Source: Dendrophyllia cribrosa
Lineage: Eukaryota > Cnidaria > Anthozoa > Scleractinia > Dendrophylliidae
Assembly (NCBI GenBank): GCA_024195265.1
Contig: JAJLRJ010000006.1
Span: 20,383,377-20,447,376 of the forward strand
Direction: 5' to 3'
DNA: 64,000 bases
Position 1 is the stretch's first letter, and every line of letters begins with the position of its first letter. Positions 41,129-53,459 of the stretch are shown in pieces. The notes beneath the pieces were generated by a model. It was given only the letters and a program-made list of their open reading frames with translations. It was not told where the DNA came from and did not search any database. Both the position numbers and the translations under genes were made by a program.

Positions 41129-41354
41129 AGGGTTTTGGCTTTCTTCAATTGGTGATGCCTCGCTTGCCGTTGCGGGTGGGCTCGGAGAAAACGCATTTAG
41201 TCCCTCTTACGGGGGTTGGGCGTTATAAAGTAGTTGGTGGGGAGGAACGTCAAATGCGGTTTCTTGAGCCGATTTCCAATTTTTCCGAACGAAGTGAGGA
41301 CAAATTGGAAATCGGCTCAAAAAACCGCATTTGACTCCCTCCCCACCAACTACT
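41129..41354 (-). repeat. Polinton right TIR
   Basis: Reverse complement of 24411-24636 with one visible substitution, including the same 126-bp terminal palindrome. It contains part of a longer spurious frame. Confidence 0.92.
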
Positions 41355-41359
41355 GACTA
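41355..41359 (+). other. Polinton target-site duplication, right copy
   Basis: gacta directly after the right TIR, identical to 24406-24410. The following bases (tatgcaaattacg) continue the host element. Confidence 0.75.
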
Positions 41360-41436
41360 TATGCAAATTACGTCTCAAATTTGCACATCAGGTTGAGCAA
41401 GCGTTTGTGACAGTCACGGTTGGTACATGGGTGGAT

Positions 41437-42690
41437 AAGGTATTCATTGGGTCTTTTTGCCATATGTTTCATGTATTTTTTTTAGAAACGTTTAATGCTC
41501 GCGCTATGTACAGTGCGGTATGCTTCAAGGCTCTGAACACTGTGCGACTGCAGTACCTGAACTAGAGAAAGCAGAACCTTCCCAAACGTTTTCTGCCCCA
41601 TCTCTCCCAATGGGGTGCATGGGCCCTGAATACGACACCAGAGGGTGTATTGGACTATCATATATTGTACAAGCGACGTAGCACTCGCTTAAAGTGGAAT
41701 GAAGTTATGTATGTATGATAGATGGGAGGTACTGTTGTAATTGGAAGGTTTCAAATAAAACTGTTGTTGTTTGTTGTTGTTGTAAAAACCCCTACGAATT
41801 CAGAACGCGGAAGATTCTTTGTTCCATGGTTTCCTAATTTTCTTTCTAGGACCAGTAGTCCATAAGGGTGTTAAGAGTTAAATGCCTTATAGCTCTCCTA
41901 CAATATACACCAAAAAAATATCACATCAGTTTATTTTCTTTTCATTATATTGGCATTAATTAATTAATTAATTGATTAGTTGATCAATTTTTTTTCTTAA
42001 TGCTGTGCATGAAACGTGCCTTGCATTGATTCTTTTCCGCTAGTTTTCAATGTGTTTTTAACTTCATCTTATTGTGTTTATTTTTTTTTCGTCTGCAATT
42101 TTTCACAGGAATTGATTTCTTATTGCCCGACCTCCCCCTTAAAAAAAAAACAGAAAAAGGTAATACCAGAGCAAGGAATGAGCGGAAAGCGCGAGTCATG
42201 TATGTATTGGCTAAAGAGAAGATTAACCGAAATATTTCTTATTAAAAGCGGGACAATGAAGGAGGAATATATGTTCCTCTCACAACTAAAGCATTGTCGA
42301 TTGTCGCACTCTAGAAATGAAACTAGGGCTGGCCTGTCTTTGTTGTTGTTTTATCATAGCAGTCCAATCAGATAACAGAAGCGGAAGTAGAAGAATTTAT
42401 AAAACTGTAAAAATAAAAACAATGACAAGAAAATGGATCAAAATTTCTCAATCTTTGTACCTGCGTTCTCGTTTGAAAGATTATTTGTGTAGCTTAACAT
42501 GTGAAATCCAGGCCGACAAGATCCACCCCAACCCAACCCCGCCCATGTAATAAATATTGTTTTTCTGTCAATACTGTATTTTAAAACCCACGAGATCTCT
42601 TTCCTGTTTTGAACTGTATTAATTGAAGACTTCCGAACAACAATCATCAAACTTCAAGAAAAAAATATGGAATTTTGGCCACTGAGAATA
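41437..42690. other. Spacer of the TTAA element; possible retroelement 3' tail
   Basis: No transposase recognised. A segment ending near 41785 with AATAAAACTG followed by GTTGTT repeats resembles a SINE/LINE 3' end. The frame at 42016-42550 has a signal-peptide-like stretch (LGLACLCCCFIIAVQS) but nothing else supports a gene. Confidence 0.35.
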
Positions 42691-43755
42691 CCTTAATATC
42701 CACCCTGTGTACCAACCGTGACTGTCACGAACGCTTGCTCAGCCTGATATGCAAATTTCAGACGTAATTTGCATATGGTCTCAAAATAGTTCACGGTTAT
42801 GCAAGGATGGAAAACTGGAAACACATGCTTGAACTAGTTCGCTTAATTGTGAGCCCTTTTACAGTTTCCACCAGAAAAAATTGTATCAACAGTATAAAGA
42901 GTACGAAAGTGCAAAGTGAGCTACGAAGAATTCAGCGAAAAGTAAAGCGGTTTTGATCGTGGCTACGGGCTTCACTGATCTTCACTGTTCATGATAAACT
43001 TCACAAATAAAATTGAACAGACGGCAAAACGAAACATTTTGAACATCCAAGAATGTCATATCCAAGTTAAGGTTTGTATATTTCCATTGTTTTTTTAGCG
43101 TCAGAGTTAAATTGCCAAGATTTCTCAAGGAAAAACGTTCTAAGTGTTTTTGTTGTTGGTCACGCATACACAAGGTGGCGTGATTTTATGTCTTTCGTTC
43201 ACTATTTTCAACAAATTCTTAAAAATCTCAAATTCATTTCCCCAGACTAAACTTTACATATTTTGAAAGATCGTCAATTCTAGTATTGTCATTCGTAATA
43301 TTACGAAATTCTGAACAAAGGCACATGCTCAAAATCATTGTTGTTTTTCGCCTACCGTTTTACGGAGCACGGGAGAGCCATAAGCTTTTGGCTTCCCTTG
43401 AATACTTAGATTAATCCAATTTTTATGAAATCATGGTGTTTAGACTATGACAAGTTATACAACAAATTGGAACTATGACAGCTTTTTCTAGCGCAGTAGT
43501 TTTCATACGCGAGTCGAGTGAATCATGACTTATTTCAACCCTGTTTGCATGTGTTTGGGATTGCCAAATTGTGCCCTGAGGTGAAAACGACTTTCTTCGT
43601 TTTTCTCTGAAACAAATAGATATTTCAAGGAAAAAACTACGTGGCATTCATGTACTTACTATAGACTATCTATATGCAAAAGAGGAGCGAATTTGATTTT
43701 TTTTCAGCTTTGCCGAAGATTTGCGATTTTGTTTGATTCTTGCACGGATCTGCTC
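42690..43755 (-). repeat. Right arm of the TTAA element, intact counterpart of the Polinton target
   Basis: Diverged reverse complement of 23449-24410 plus 41360-41436. At about 42770-42786 it preserves the uninterrupted sequence corresponding to the Polinton insertion point. Confidence 0.75.
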
Positions 43756-44133
43756 TTAAGGTCGTGTAATGTATTTCCCTGCACATGTTGCTTTTAGTTT
43801 CAATTACCGGGCACTCCGTGATTTAACACAAAAGTTGACGCACATCCATTTTGCACTGCCTCAGTTTTCAAAACAGGCAGCACCTACGAAGCCATTGATC
43901 TGATGTTGGCGAGGAAACAGTGTAAAAAATGCAGAGGCCAGGCTTGCGAATTACAGCACTTCCCTAGTTTGCAACATGCCATTTGGGGTTAATGCATTGT
44001 CAGGGCTCCCCTTCCACTACCTGGTTACCCTTAACAGACCGCATCATCACGATCCTTCACTTATTGATGCATGCTCATCTGGCTGTTTAGCGACATTGGC
44101 TTTGGACGACGTGTATGTTTATTCTTCTTCCTG

Positions 44134-44706
44134 TCAACACGCTAAAATCAAGGCTTTGTCAAGGGTGGTTTCATTCACATCTCTCCAGGCGTCTTGTTGT
44201 TCCAGTAGCATAACGTTGGCTTTCTTCATCTGGCCCCAATGGTCCACGTATCGGGATTTCTGATGTTGCAACCGTTGCGGTATGTGCTCACACAAGAGTG
44301 AAAGGTTGGTGCTTGGAGAGGTTTGCGGTCGGAGGTCCCATGTCACCCTGTTCACGTGTCCCTCCTTCTCCAAGCACGTGGAGAATGGTGGTCTTGGGTG
44401 GTTCCCGCTCTCAGGGTTGCCATGGATACCTCCCTGCTTGCCTTGGAATTGCATAAGGCCCCCCACCAGCTTTCTAGGCACCAGCTCCCAAGCTCATCTA
44501 TTGATGATGTGTTTAACTTCATCTACATTCTTTCTTAGGTCTTCCCTAAGATTATTAATTTCTTCGTGCAGTTTGTCGAAGTTGTCTGTTTCATCTATCA
44601 TTTTGGCCTTCTTCGATTCTGTTTGTGCGTCAGTTAAGCTTGAGCTTGAACTTCTCTTTCCCCTTTTGGCTTTGGATATAACCTGCGGTTGTTGTTACTT
44701 TCTTTA
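44134..44706 (-). pseudogene. Unrecognised coiled-coil ORF with one in-frame TGA
   Basis: The minus strand reads a lysine/serine-rich start (KRGKRSSSSSLTDAQTESKK), an acidic coiled coil (DNFDKLHEEINNLREDLRKN) and TGA at 44494-44496. In the same frame a basic/proline-rich region then ends RYVDHWGQMKKANVMLLEQQ and DAWRDVNETTLDKAL. I do not recognise the family. Composition suggests a transposon ORF1 or nuclear protein exon. No start codon or splice site was settled. Confidence 0.4.
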
Positions 44707-44794
44707 AACTTAAAATAAGCGAAAAAATTGTTGAAAAAGGTCTTCTCCCATTGCCAAAGCGTCTTAACCTGTAAAGACACGTCATCGCGTGTCA

Positions 44795-44938
44795 TTTAAA
44801 TGGGTGTTTCTTGGTGTTGCGGAAACTATTGTTGGTTAGCTTTTGTGTTGTGGTGTGGGTATTGTTTACTTTCTTTTGAATCTTTTGTTTTACGTCATTT
44901 GGTGATCGCAACACCAAGAAACTGCCATTTAAATGGAC
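44795..44938. repeat. Small inverted repeat / MITE
   Basis: CATTTAAATGGGTGTTTCTT and the matching complement near 44908-44938 form arms of about 28 bp around a loop of about 85 bp. Both ends contain CATTTAAATG. Confidence 0.55.
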
Positions 44939-45065
44939 TAAAACCCATCAATTTAGCGAACGCAGACTTGTGCAACTCCCTTTAGTTCGATTAGCGAACA
45001 ATCCTATATGTCCAGTAGCTTTGTATTCGTGCATGTGTAGTTTTAATCCTGCTCCTTCCTCAGCA

Positions 45066-45090
45066 CCCCCCCCCCCCCCCCCCCCCCTCC
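45066..45090. repeat. Poly-C tract
   Basis: An interrupted run of C of about 25 bases; likely variable in length and prone to sequencing error. Confidence 0.8.
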
Positions 45091-45544
45091 CCTTCACTTA
45101 CTCTTCTGGTGGGAATATGTTTGCCTCAGTGCACAAGGATGAATTTGTCAATTTTTTTAGGGTTAAGTTGGCAGGGGTTTCGCATCCACAATTATATCGT
45201 GGTTATAGCTTTCACCGTAGACGGCTACATTTACATTTCATTGTGGAGTTCCGGGGGAGCTTATTCAAAATTTTGGGTACTGGGCCTCTGATGCTTACAA
45301 AGTTAAATTGAAATTTCATAACCAGGTAAAGTTAAAGTCGCATAAAAAAATGAAGCTTAGCATCTGTCCGGTTTCCGTTGTTGGTTGTTTATATTGTTTT
45401 TAGTTTTCACTTCATACTGGAAATAAACCTCTTTTCCCAAAGAAGTATCTTGGTGGTTGTTTTGTGTTCAGTTTTTTCTTTATCATACTAGAATGTTTTA
45501 TTTGTTTTGTGTTCAGTTGTGTTAACTTTGCTAAGTTAGAATGG

Positions 45545-45887
45545 TGATATCACTGACAACTTATCCTGCAAATCCAAAAATCTTATCTACTTGATTGAAT
45601 GTAAGAAATGTAAATGCCAATACATCGGAGAGACCAAACGGCAACTTAATGAACGATTTGGAGAACACCGCCGTTCCATTATTAACCATCATCAACTCAG
45701 CGATCCCACTCCTGTCTCCCTACATTTCAATCAAGCGGGACATTCAATCAATGATGTTCTTCTTATCCCACTTGAACTCATACGTAGCAACCGTGACGCA
45801 GTGAGAAAGGCTAGAGAGGCTCATTTAATACACAAAGGGAAAACGTTATCTCCTCTAGGAATAAATAGACGTGACGAAGCTCATTGA
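45545..45887 (+). pseudogene. Penelope-like GIY-YIG endonuclease fragment
   Basis: NLIYLIECKKCKCQYIGETK then LNERFGEHRRSI and a C-terminal AREAHLIHKGKTLSPLGINR: the canonical end of the GIY-YIG domain of Penelope-like elements. Only the C-terminal domain is present, and coding sense begins upstream of the first ATG. It is distinct in sequence from the copy at 14115, so a different lineage. Confidence 0.8.
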
Positions 45888-45995
45888 CATACGACACCTA
45901 GTCTCCTACACCAATAACAATCTATTGTTTTTATTTTCATAATTTTAAACTCTTATTTGTAACTAACTTTTAGTTTTATCTTCATTTTTCTGTTA

Positions 45996-46036
45996 GCCCC
46001 TGAAGAAGGTTTGTTTTCAAACCGAAATATTGGGCA
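45996..46036 (+). ncRNA. Hammerhead-like motif downstream of GIY-YIG
   Basis: CTGAAGA (46000-46006), a GGTTTG/CAAACC helix, then GAAA (46024-46027), enclosed by GCCC/GGGC. It resembles a degenerate hammerhead core (CUGAAGA in place of CUGANGA). About 110 bp 3' of the endonuclease stop. Confidence 0.3.
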
Positions 46037-46699
46037 AATTTGTTTGAATATATATATTTTGTTTTATTCTTTTGTTTACTCTTTCATCGCCTTGCCGTAA
46101 GGATCAGTTTGCCGTTTTCTGATTTTCTACAAGTGATATTTTTAGCCTGGTTTAACTTAATTAATTCCACCTAGGCTACATATTATTGGTCCTATTTTAT
46201 TAATTAATTTACACTCAGATGACCTATCCAATGTTAGGGGTGTATCTAACAGTGATTGTAAGTTGTAATTTCGTAGGTGTATGACACAAGTCTGTTTTGA
46301 ATTAATTTGTTTCTTCCCACCCACCCTAAATGGACTGAAGTTTTATTTCCAGTTTCTGTTGTCGGTGTATATCTTGTTTTTAGTTTTTCGTTCGTACTGG
46401 AATTAAACTTCCTTTCCCAAAGAAGTATCTTGGTGGTTGTTTTGTGTTCAATTGGGTTTGCTAAGTCAGAATTACACTTCGCACGCAAAAAACGAGGCCA
46501 GGTGTAGGCACTAAAAAAAACGAGAGAGCAGGCCAAATGGATGCGACCGACCAACCCACCAAAAATCTCAAAATTTCCTGACTGTAAGACAACACCAGCA
46601 CAGGACACCAGATTAGTATGCGTTCACCTATCTGTCGAACGCAATGAAATTAAACAGGAGTCAGATTGTTTTTGGACAGTCAGATTGTTTTTGGAATCG

Positions 46700-46884
46700 G
46701 CTTATTAAGCAAAAAAGCCGGTATTTTTACGTAATAAACACGTTTGACACGTCAAGTTTGGTTATTAACCAAAACAGACGCTATTTTCTTGTTATTAATC
46801 AAGAAAAGTGTTACTTTTTGCTTATTAAGCAAGTAAGTTTTGCGTATTACGCAAGAAAGTTACGTGTTTTGCTTATTAACTAAA
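46700..46884 (+). repeat. Array of short TATTA-centred palindromes (left end)
   Basis: Six odd-length palindromes in 185 bp: GCTTATTAAGC (46700-46710), TTGGTTATTAACCAA (46758-46772), CTTGTTATTAATCAAG (46788-46803), TTGCTTATTAAGCAA (46818-46832), TTGCGTATTACGCAA (46840-46854), and a weaker one at 46867-46884. The centre TATTA is constant while the arms vary but stay complementary. Similar sites recur near 47725-47805. Confidence 0.8.
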
Positions 46885-49800
46885 AGTGCCATTAACACTT
46901 TACAAACGCGACCTTCAGCCGCCATTACGGAAAAAGATATCGAGGACCAAAACTACGCAACGGATGAATAATTCTAGAAAAAAACTATTTAGCAGATGTC
47001 TTGTCTGCTTAATCCCCCCATTGGGCTAAACTAAGTCATGACTTTCTTTTTCGAGACAGAAATTTTTCAAAAGTTCGACTTCGCGGCGCAACTGTGTGCG
47101 AGTTGCTCGTTCGATGTTTATGTGTTAAAACCAAATTGAGCCTTTTTCACTCGAATTACACCATCAAAGGAGAACTTTCAGAGGTTTCTGAATGCAGCAA
47201 TAGCGAGAGATTTTTATTTTAATTAAATATAGCCCATTCGTAATTATATTATGTCCGGAGTGCCTCGTTAAAATCTATTTGGGGACTAGCTTGGTCGACA
47301 ACAACGAGGTCATATTCAATCGATTCGTACGCAAAGTTTAATCGGGGTCAAAACATTTTCATTTTTCGCATTATTTTGGAAAATTAAGCAGGTTTTCTAA
47401 TAGAAAAGTAGAACTGTTTGATTGTTTGGAAAGGCTCCAGCTTCTACGAATGAAAGACTCGTTTGGAATTTGATCCGACAAGCAAAATTATCGATGTATG
47501 CAAATTCCGGACAGAATTCCGTGACAGCACTGGTTAGCACTTGAAGACATAAAATAGCGAAAAGGTTTACCGTAATTTATTTGATTGAAACCTAGTGTAA
47601 AAACAGTGGCATCACAGAAACTCGTTTTCGTTCTCAAGTTCATTTTTTTACAAACTTAAGACTTAAATGAAGTCTTGAGAAACACAGGTCAAGATATAAA
47701 GAGCCGAACGGAGAATTCGCGGACTTTCTGCTTATTAAACAAGAAAGACAAGAAATGGTGTCACTTTTGTTTAATAAGCAGGTCATTCCTGCGTAATAAG
47801 CAGAAAAGGCAGAAAATCGAAACTACGGGAAAAGAGTTTTCCACCCAGTAATTCCGATCGCAAAACTCGACCAAATTTAGCGTAACTTGCGGTACTACTG
47901 AATTGCAGTGAGAAAATGTCCTAAAACTTCTGCTTAAAAGCTTATTAGTAATTAAAACACAATTAAAAGTTTATCGATGGTAAAACTTCTCATCTGAAGG
48001 GGTTTTGTCCTAAAAATTCGCTGCTAAAACCTTCCATTAATATAGCCAAGTGAATCAACAGCTTCACTTTATAATTTTGTCCAAGTCTTTCGTGCAAGCG
48101 AAATCTACAACCGCGCGACAAAGTTCTATCAAAACATTTCCAGACTTTCTAAATGCTTAATACTTTTCTTGGTGTGTAAAATACAATTCCCATTAGAAAT
48201 CTAGAACAGTTTTAAAGGTTGAAAGGCTCTTTCCCTAGCAATTGTGACTTTTAAATCAAAGAATTTTGTTTGTAATTTGATCCGACATCGCAAATCTCAG
48301 TTGACTACCGGTATGCAAATTTGGATCAGGAATGAAGAAGAGCCGGCGGTACCGAAACATTTTATTTGACGAACCTAATCTATTAAACCTGTAGAACCTT
48401 TTTGTCTCACATGAACATACAAACGACGACCGGGCGAACTTTGTAAAACTGCAAGAACAATGCGATTGTAAACGCTTTGGCTGTATTATGACCTATTATA
48501 AACAAGAAAGACAATGAAGGTTTTCCTCTTTTAATAATATATTATAGTATAACAGTTTTCATCGAAGTTTATTAGACAAGAGTTCTCGAGAAGAATCGTC
48601 AACATTACCAGTTTTTCTTTTAAACAATTCATTTTTCCCCTTCGAATTGGCGCGGCCAAAATAATTGAAGCGTTCGCATCATTATAAATTTGTTAAGCAT
48701 AATTTATGATTCCCTATAAAAAAGAAAAGCAGCTTGATGTTTTGAAAAGGTTTCTTCGGAAAGATTTTCATTGAAAGAGATTTACATCATGTAATTTTAA
48801 AAATAAGATAAGCTTAAGTTTACTACAGGATTTCCCCGCCGAGAAACTGCCTCACAAAACGCTTACAAAAGGATTTATCACCGGCCGGAGAAAATATTTG
48901 AAAAACTATTCGGATCAAGACAGTCATTTTTACAAAGGACCGGAATAGACTAAAAGCCCACGGTAAACAAAGCATACGATGCGATTGCCGGGCAAATTCT
49001 AGTCAACTGCACAACAATTTTACCTGTAGACATCCGTTTTATTTCTTCGAAAACTCCAGCGAGATAAACTAGGGCAAATGAATTAAATTGCTTTATAATA
49101 CACCTCTTTTACAGTGGCGAAAAGTGAAATCAGTTCCCACTCGCGTTAAGCTTGCGGACTGAATTAAATAGTCGTAATAAAAGTGCTGAAGATTTTAAAA
49201 ACAAAAGGTGCGAAAAGCGAAAGTCACGATTGAGAAAAGGCGCGCACTTGAGTCGTCTTGCAGGTCAAGTTTTATTTAGCGCGAAAGTTGTGTTTTCGCG
49301 GGAACAAAACTGGTGACGTTTGAAGGCATAAAATAAATTCAAAACAGCAGTGAAAGTTATAAAACACCATAATCAACGTTAAATGTGTTTCTAAGCTAGG
49401 TTTATTAACAGAAATGAAATGAGCTCACCTTAGCAAAGTTGACAAATTTCCCTTGCGTTACGCGTTACAACAAAGCCAGTTCGGCTGTCTATTTCAGGTC
49501 TTGTGCTATTTAAAACTATCATCAATGATTTCTTTTGTAATTATGTTGTAGCAACCTCGTCGTGACATAGAAAACTGAAAAAAATCCTGTACTTTCCGAG
49601 CCAAGAGTGCACGTGCAAAGTTCAATAATATTCCATATTTTTATGCGGTAGAATTGTAGGCACAAGTTTGGTTTTTGGTAGTATCAGAACCCATACTACA
49701 CAAACAGTGTTTTTTAAACCATCCGGATATCCTGATCAACCGCCAAAATATTTGTAGTGAGTATTGAAATCAAACGCTGTCCCGAAATAGTTCTCAAACA

Positions 49801-49989
49801 CGTAAATCCATCAACCTGCAATCTGGGCGTTTAGAGCCAAATCGGAGCAACGCAAATTTGGAGCGGTCGGTGTGTCATGATCAGTCATGACTGAAGTGTG
49901 TCAGTCAAAAGCACGTTGTGAGTATTTGTGCAACCTTACTGACCAATGGGTGAGTTTGCTGTCACTTTGTGTGTCATTCATGGTGGAGT

Positions 49990-50355
49990 GAAACATTCTC
50001 TCCTTTGTGACTGACACACTGCCAGCAATCAGATCTGTAGAACAAGTACGTTAGGGGCAAACCATTAGGTTGCGGAGGGGAGGGGGTGGATGTTTAGGTA
50101 ATCTTTAAAATATATATCCTGCAAGCCAACTCTTTAAAAAAATATCCTGCAACTGCGAGAGCCTAATTTGTAGCTTTGTTCTTTTTTGGCAAAAATATCC
50201 CTGCAGCGACACGGCTAAAGGAAAACATTTCAAGCATGGACAAGAACACCAACACCCCCCCCCCCCACCCCCACCCCCCCCCCCCCCCCCCTCTCGTGAA
50301 GTTGAAAGCGGAGCGTGAGTCACGCGGCACGGGAGGCGTGCGAAAAATAAAGGGC
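49990..50355. other. Central spacer of the palindrome
   Basis: Non-repeated between the arms. It contains AAAATATATATCCTGCAA-type short repeats and a long poly-C tract (about 50257-50291). Frames drawn here on the minus strand are glycine runs from poly-C, not genes. Confidence 0.7.
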
Positions 50356-53300
50356 AGACCTGATTGCACCATGAATGACACACAAACTGACAGTAAATTC
50401 ACCGATTGGTTGCACAAATACTCATAACGTGCTTTTGACTGACACACTTCAGTCATGACTGATCAAGACATACCGACCGCTCCAAATTTGCGTTGCTCCG
50501 ATTTGGCTCTAAACGCCCTGATTGCAGGTTGATGGATTTACTTGTTTGAGAACTATTTCGGGACAGCGTTTGATTTCAATACTCACTACAAATATTTTGG
50601 CGGTCGATCTGGATAACCGGATGGTTTAAAAAACATTATTTGTGCAGTATGGGTTCTGATACTATCAAAAACCAAACTTGTGCCTACAATTCTACCGCAT
50701 TAAAATATGGAATATTATTGAACTTTGCACGTGCACTCTTGGCTCGGAAAGTACAGGATTTTTTTCAGTTTTCTATATCACGACGAGGTTGCTACAACAT
50801 AATTACAAAAGAAATCATTGATGATAGTTTTAAATAGCACAAGACCTGAAATAGACAGTCAAACTGGCTTTGTTGTAACGCGTAACGCAAGGGAAATTTG
50901 TCAACTTTGCTAAGGTGAGCTCATTTCATTTCTGTTAATAAACCTAGCTTAGAAACACATTTAACGTTGATTATGGTGTTTTATAACTTTCACTGCTGTT
51001 TTGAATTTATTTTATGCCTTCAAACGTCACCAGTTTTGTTCCCGCGAAAACACAACTTTCGCGCTAAATAAAACTTGACCTGCAAGACGACTCAAGTGCG
51101 CGCCTTTTCTCAATCGTGACTTTCGCTTTTCGCACCTTTTGGTTTTAAAATCTTCAGCACTTTTATTAAGACTTACGACTGTTTAATTCAGTCCGCAAGC
51201 TTCACGCGAGTGGGAACTGATTTCATTTTTCGCCACTGTAAAAGAGGTGTATTATAAAGCAAATTAATTTATTTGACCTAGTTTATCTCGCTGGAGTTTT
51301 CGAAGAAATAAAACGGATGTCTACAGGTAAAATTGTTGTGCAGTTGACTAGAATTTGCCCGGCAATCGCATCGTATGCTTTGTTTACCGTGGGCTTTTAG
51401 TCTATTCCGGTCCTTTGTAAAAATGACTGTCTTGATGCGAATAGTTTTTCAAATATTTTCTCCGGCCGGTGATAAATTCTTTTGTGCGCGTTTTGTGAGG
51501 CAGTTTCTCGGCGGGGAAATCCTGTAGTAAACTTAAGCTTATCTTATTTTTAAAATTACATGATGTAAATCTCTTTCAATGAAAATCTTTCCGAAGAAAC
51601 CTTTTCAAAACATCAAGCTGCTTTTCTTTTTTATAGGGAATCATAAATTATGCTCAACGAATTTATAATGATGCGAACGCTTCAATTATTTTGGCCGCGC
51701 CAATTCGAAGGGGAAAAATGAATTGTTTAAAAGAAAAACTGGTAATGTTGACGATTCTTCTCGAGAACTCTTGTCTAATAAACTTCGATGAAAACTGTTA
51801 TACTATAATATATTATTAAAAGAGGAAAACCTTCATTGTCTTTCTTGTTTATAATAGGTCATAATACAGCCAAAGCGTTTACAATCGCATTGTTCATGCA
51901 GTTTTACAAAGTTCGCCCAGTCGTCGTTTGTATGTTCATGTGAGACAAAAAGGTTCTACAGGTTTAATAGATTAGGTTCGTCAAATAAAATGTTTCGGTA
52001 CCGGCTCTTCTTCATTCCTGATCCAAATTTGCATACCGGTAGTCAACTGAGATTTGCGATGTCGGATCAAATTACAAACAAAATTCTTTGATTTAAAAGT
52101 CACAATTGCTAGGGAAAGAGCCTTTCAACCTTTAAAACTGTTCTAGATTTCTAATGGGAATTGTATTTTACATACCAAGAAAAGTATTAAGCATTTAAGA
52201 AAGTCTGGAAATGTTTTGATAGAAAATTGACGGCGTCACTTTGTCGCGCTGTTGTAGATTTCGCTTGCACGAAAGACTTGGACAAAATTATAAAGTGAAG
52301 CTGTTGATTCACTTGGCTATATTAATGGAAGGTTTTAGCAGCGAATTTTTAGGACAAAACCCCTTCAGATGAGAAGTTTTACCATCGATAAACTTTTAAT
52401 TGTGTTTTAATTACTAATAAGCTTTTAAGCAGAAGTTTTAGGACATTTTCTCACTGCAATTCAGTAGTACGGCAAGTTACGCTAAATTTGGTCGAGTTTT
52501 GCGATCGGAATTACTGGGTGGAAAACTCTTTTCCCGTAGTTCCGATTTTCTGCCTTTTCTGCTTATTACGCAGGAATGACCTGCTTATTTAACAAAAGTG
52601 ACACCATTTCTTGTCTTTCTTGTTTAATAAGCAGAAAGTCCGCGAATTCTCCGTTCGGCTCTTTATATCTTGACCTGTGTTTCTCAAGACTTCATATAAG
52701 TCTTAAGTTTGTAAAAAAATGAACTGAGAACGAAAACGAGTTTCTGTGATGCCACTGTTTTTACACTAGGTTTCAATCAAATAAATTACGGTAAACCTTT
52801 TCGCTATTTTATGTCTTCAAGTGCTAACCAGTGCTGTCACGGAATTCTGTCCGGAATTTGCATACATCGATAATTTTGCTTGTCGGATCAAATTCCAAAC
52901 GAGTCCTTTATTCGTAGAAGCTGGAGCCTTTCCTAACAATCAAACAGTTCTACTTTTCTATTAGAAAACCTGCTTAATTTTCCAAAATAACGCGAAAAAT
53001 GAAAATGTTTTGACCGCGATTAAACTTTGCGTACGAATCGATTGAATATGACCTCGTTGTTGTCGACCAAGCTAGTTAACGAGGCACTCCGGACAGAATA
53101 TAATTACGAATGGGCTATATTTAATTAAAATAAAAATCTCTCGCTATTGCTGCATTCAGAAACCTCTGAAAGTTCTCCTTTGATGGTGTAATTCGAGTGA
53201 AAAAGGCTCAATTTGGTTTTAACACAAAAACATCGAACGATCGAGCAACTCGCACACAGTCGCGCCGCGAAGTCGAACTTTTGAAAAATTTCTGTCTCGA

Positions 53301-53459
53301 AAAAAAAAAGTCATGACTTAGTTTAGCCCAATGGGGGGATTTAGCAGACAAGACATCTACTAAATAGTTTTTTTTTCCAGAATTATTCATCCGTTGCGTC
53401 GTTTTGGTCCTCGATATCTTTTTCCGTAATGGCGGCTGAAGGTCGCGTTTGTAAAGTGT

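Larger units (their letters stand above)
24411..41354. mobile_element. Complete Polinton/Maverick, 16.9 kb
   Basis: It is bounded by 226-bp TIRs (24411-24636 and 41129-41354) starting AGTAGTTGGTGGGGAGG and by a 5-bp duplication gacta. It encodes a protein-primed PolB, a retrovirus-type integrase, an A32-like ATPase, capsid-like proteins and about a dozen others, packed with gaps mostly under 50 bp. This gene set defines the virus-like Polinton group (related to adintoviruses). No adenain-type maturation protease was recognised. Genes fall in blocks: PolB plus; integrase through capsid candidate minus; then alternating. Four genes are interrupted. Confidence 0.93.
23449..43755. mobile_element. 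TTAA-flanked long-TIR element (~3.4 kb) split by the Polinton
   Basis: The ends begin GAGCAAATCCGTGC (left) and GAGCAGATCCGTGC (right, reverse complement) with TTAA at 23445-23448 and 43756-43759. The left arm covers 23449-24410 and continues beyond the Polinton at 41360 to about 41436. The right arm is about 42690-43755. The arms are clearly diverged (I estimate 10-20 percent by eye). The spacer of about 1.25 kb has no recognised transposase. Terminal GAG, TTAA and about 1-kb TIRs match the elements at 1444 and 54192. Confidence 0.75.
45365..46478 (+). mobile_element. Penelope-like fragment between ~150-bp direct repeats
   Basis: Two diverged direct copies (about 45365-45545 and 46325-46478, sharing CCCAAAGAAGTATCTTGGTG and TGGTTGTTTTGTGTTCA) flank the GIY-YIG fragment. 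This could be the pseudo-LTR arrangement of Penelope-like elements, or a chance duplication. Confidence 0.45.

Noticed and set aside
42016..42550. Possible secreted protein gene
   Set aside because: A signal-like hydrophobic stretch only; no homology, no splice evidence, located in a transposon spacer.
46644..46883. 79-codon ORF and its twin at 53459-53689
   Set aside because: Arises from the TATTA palindrome array in the two arms; low complexity and duplicated by symmetry.
50105..50456. Glycine-rich ORFs
   Set aside because: Poly-C tract in the palindrome centre.
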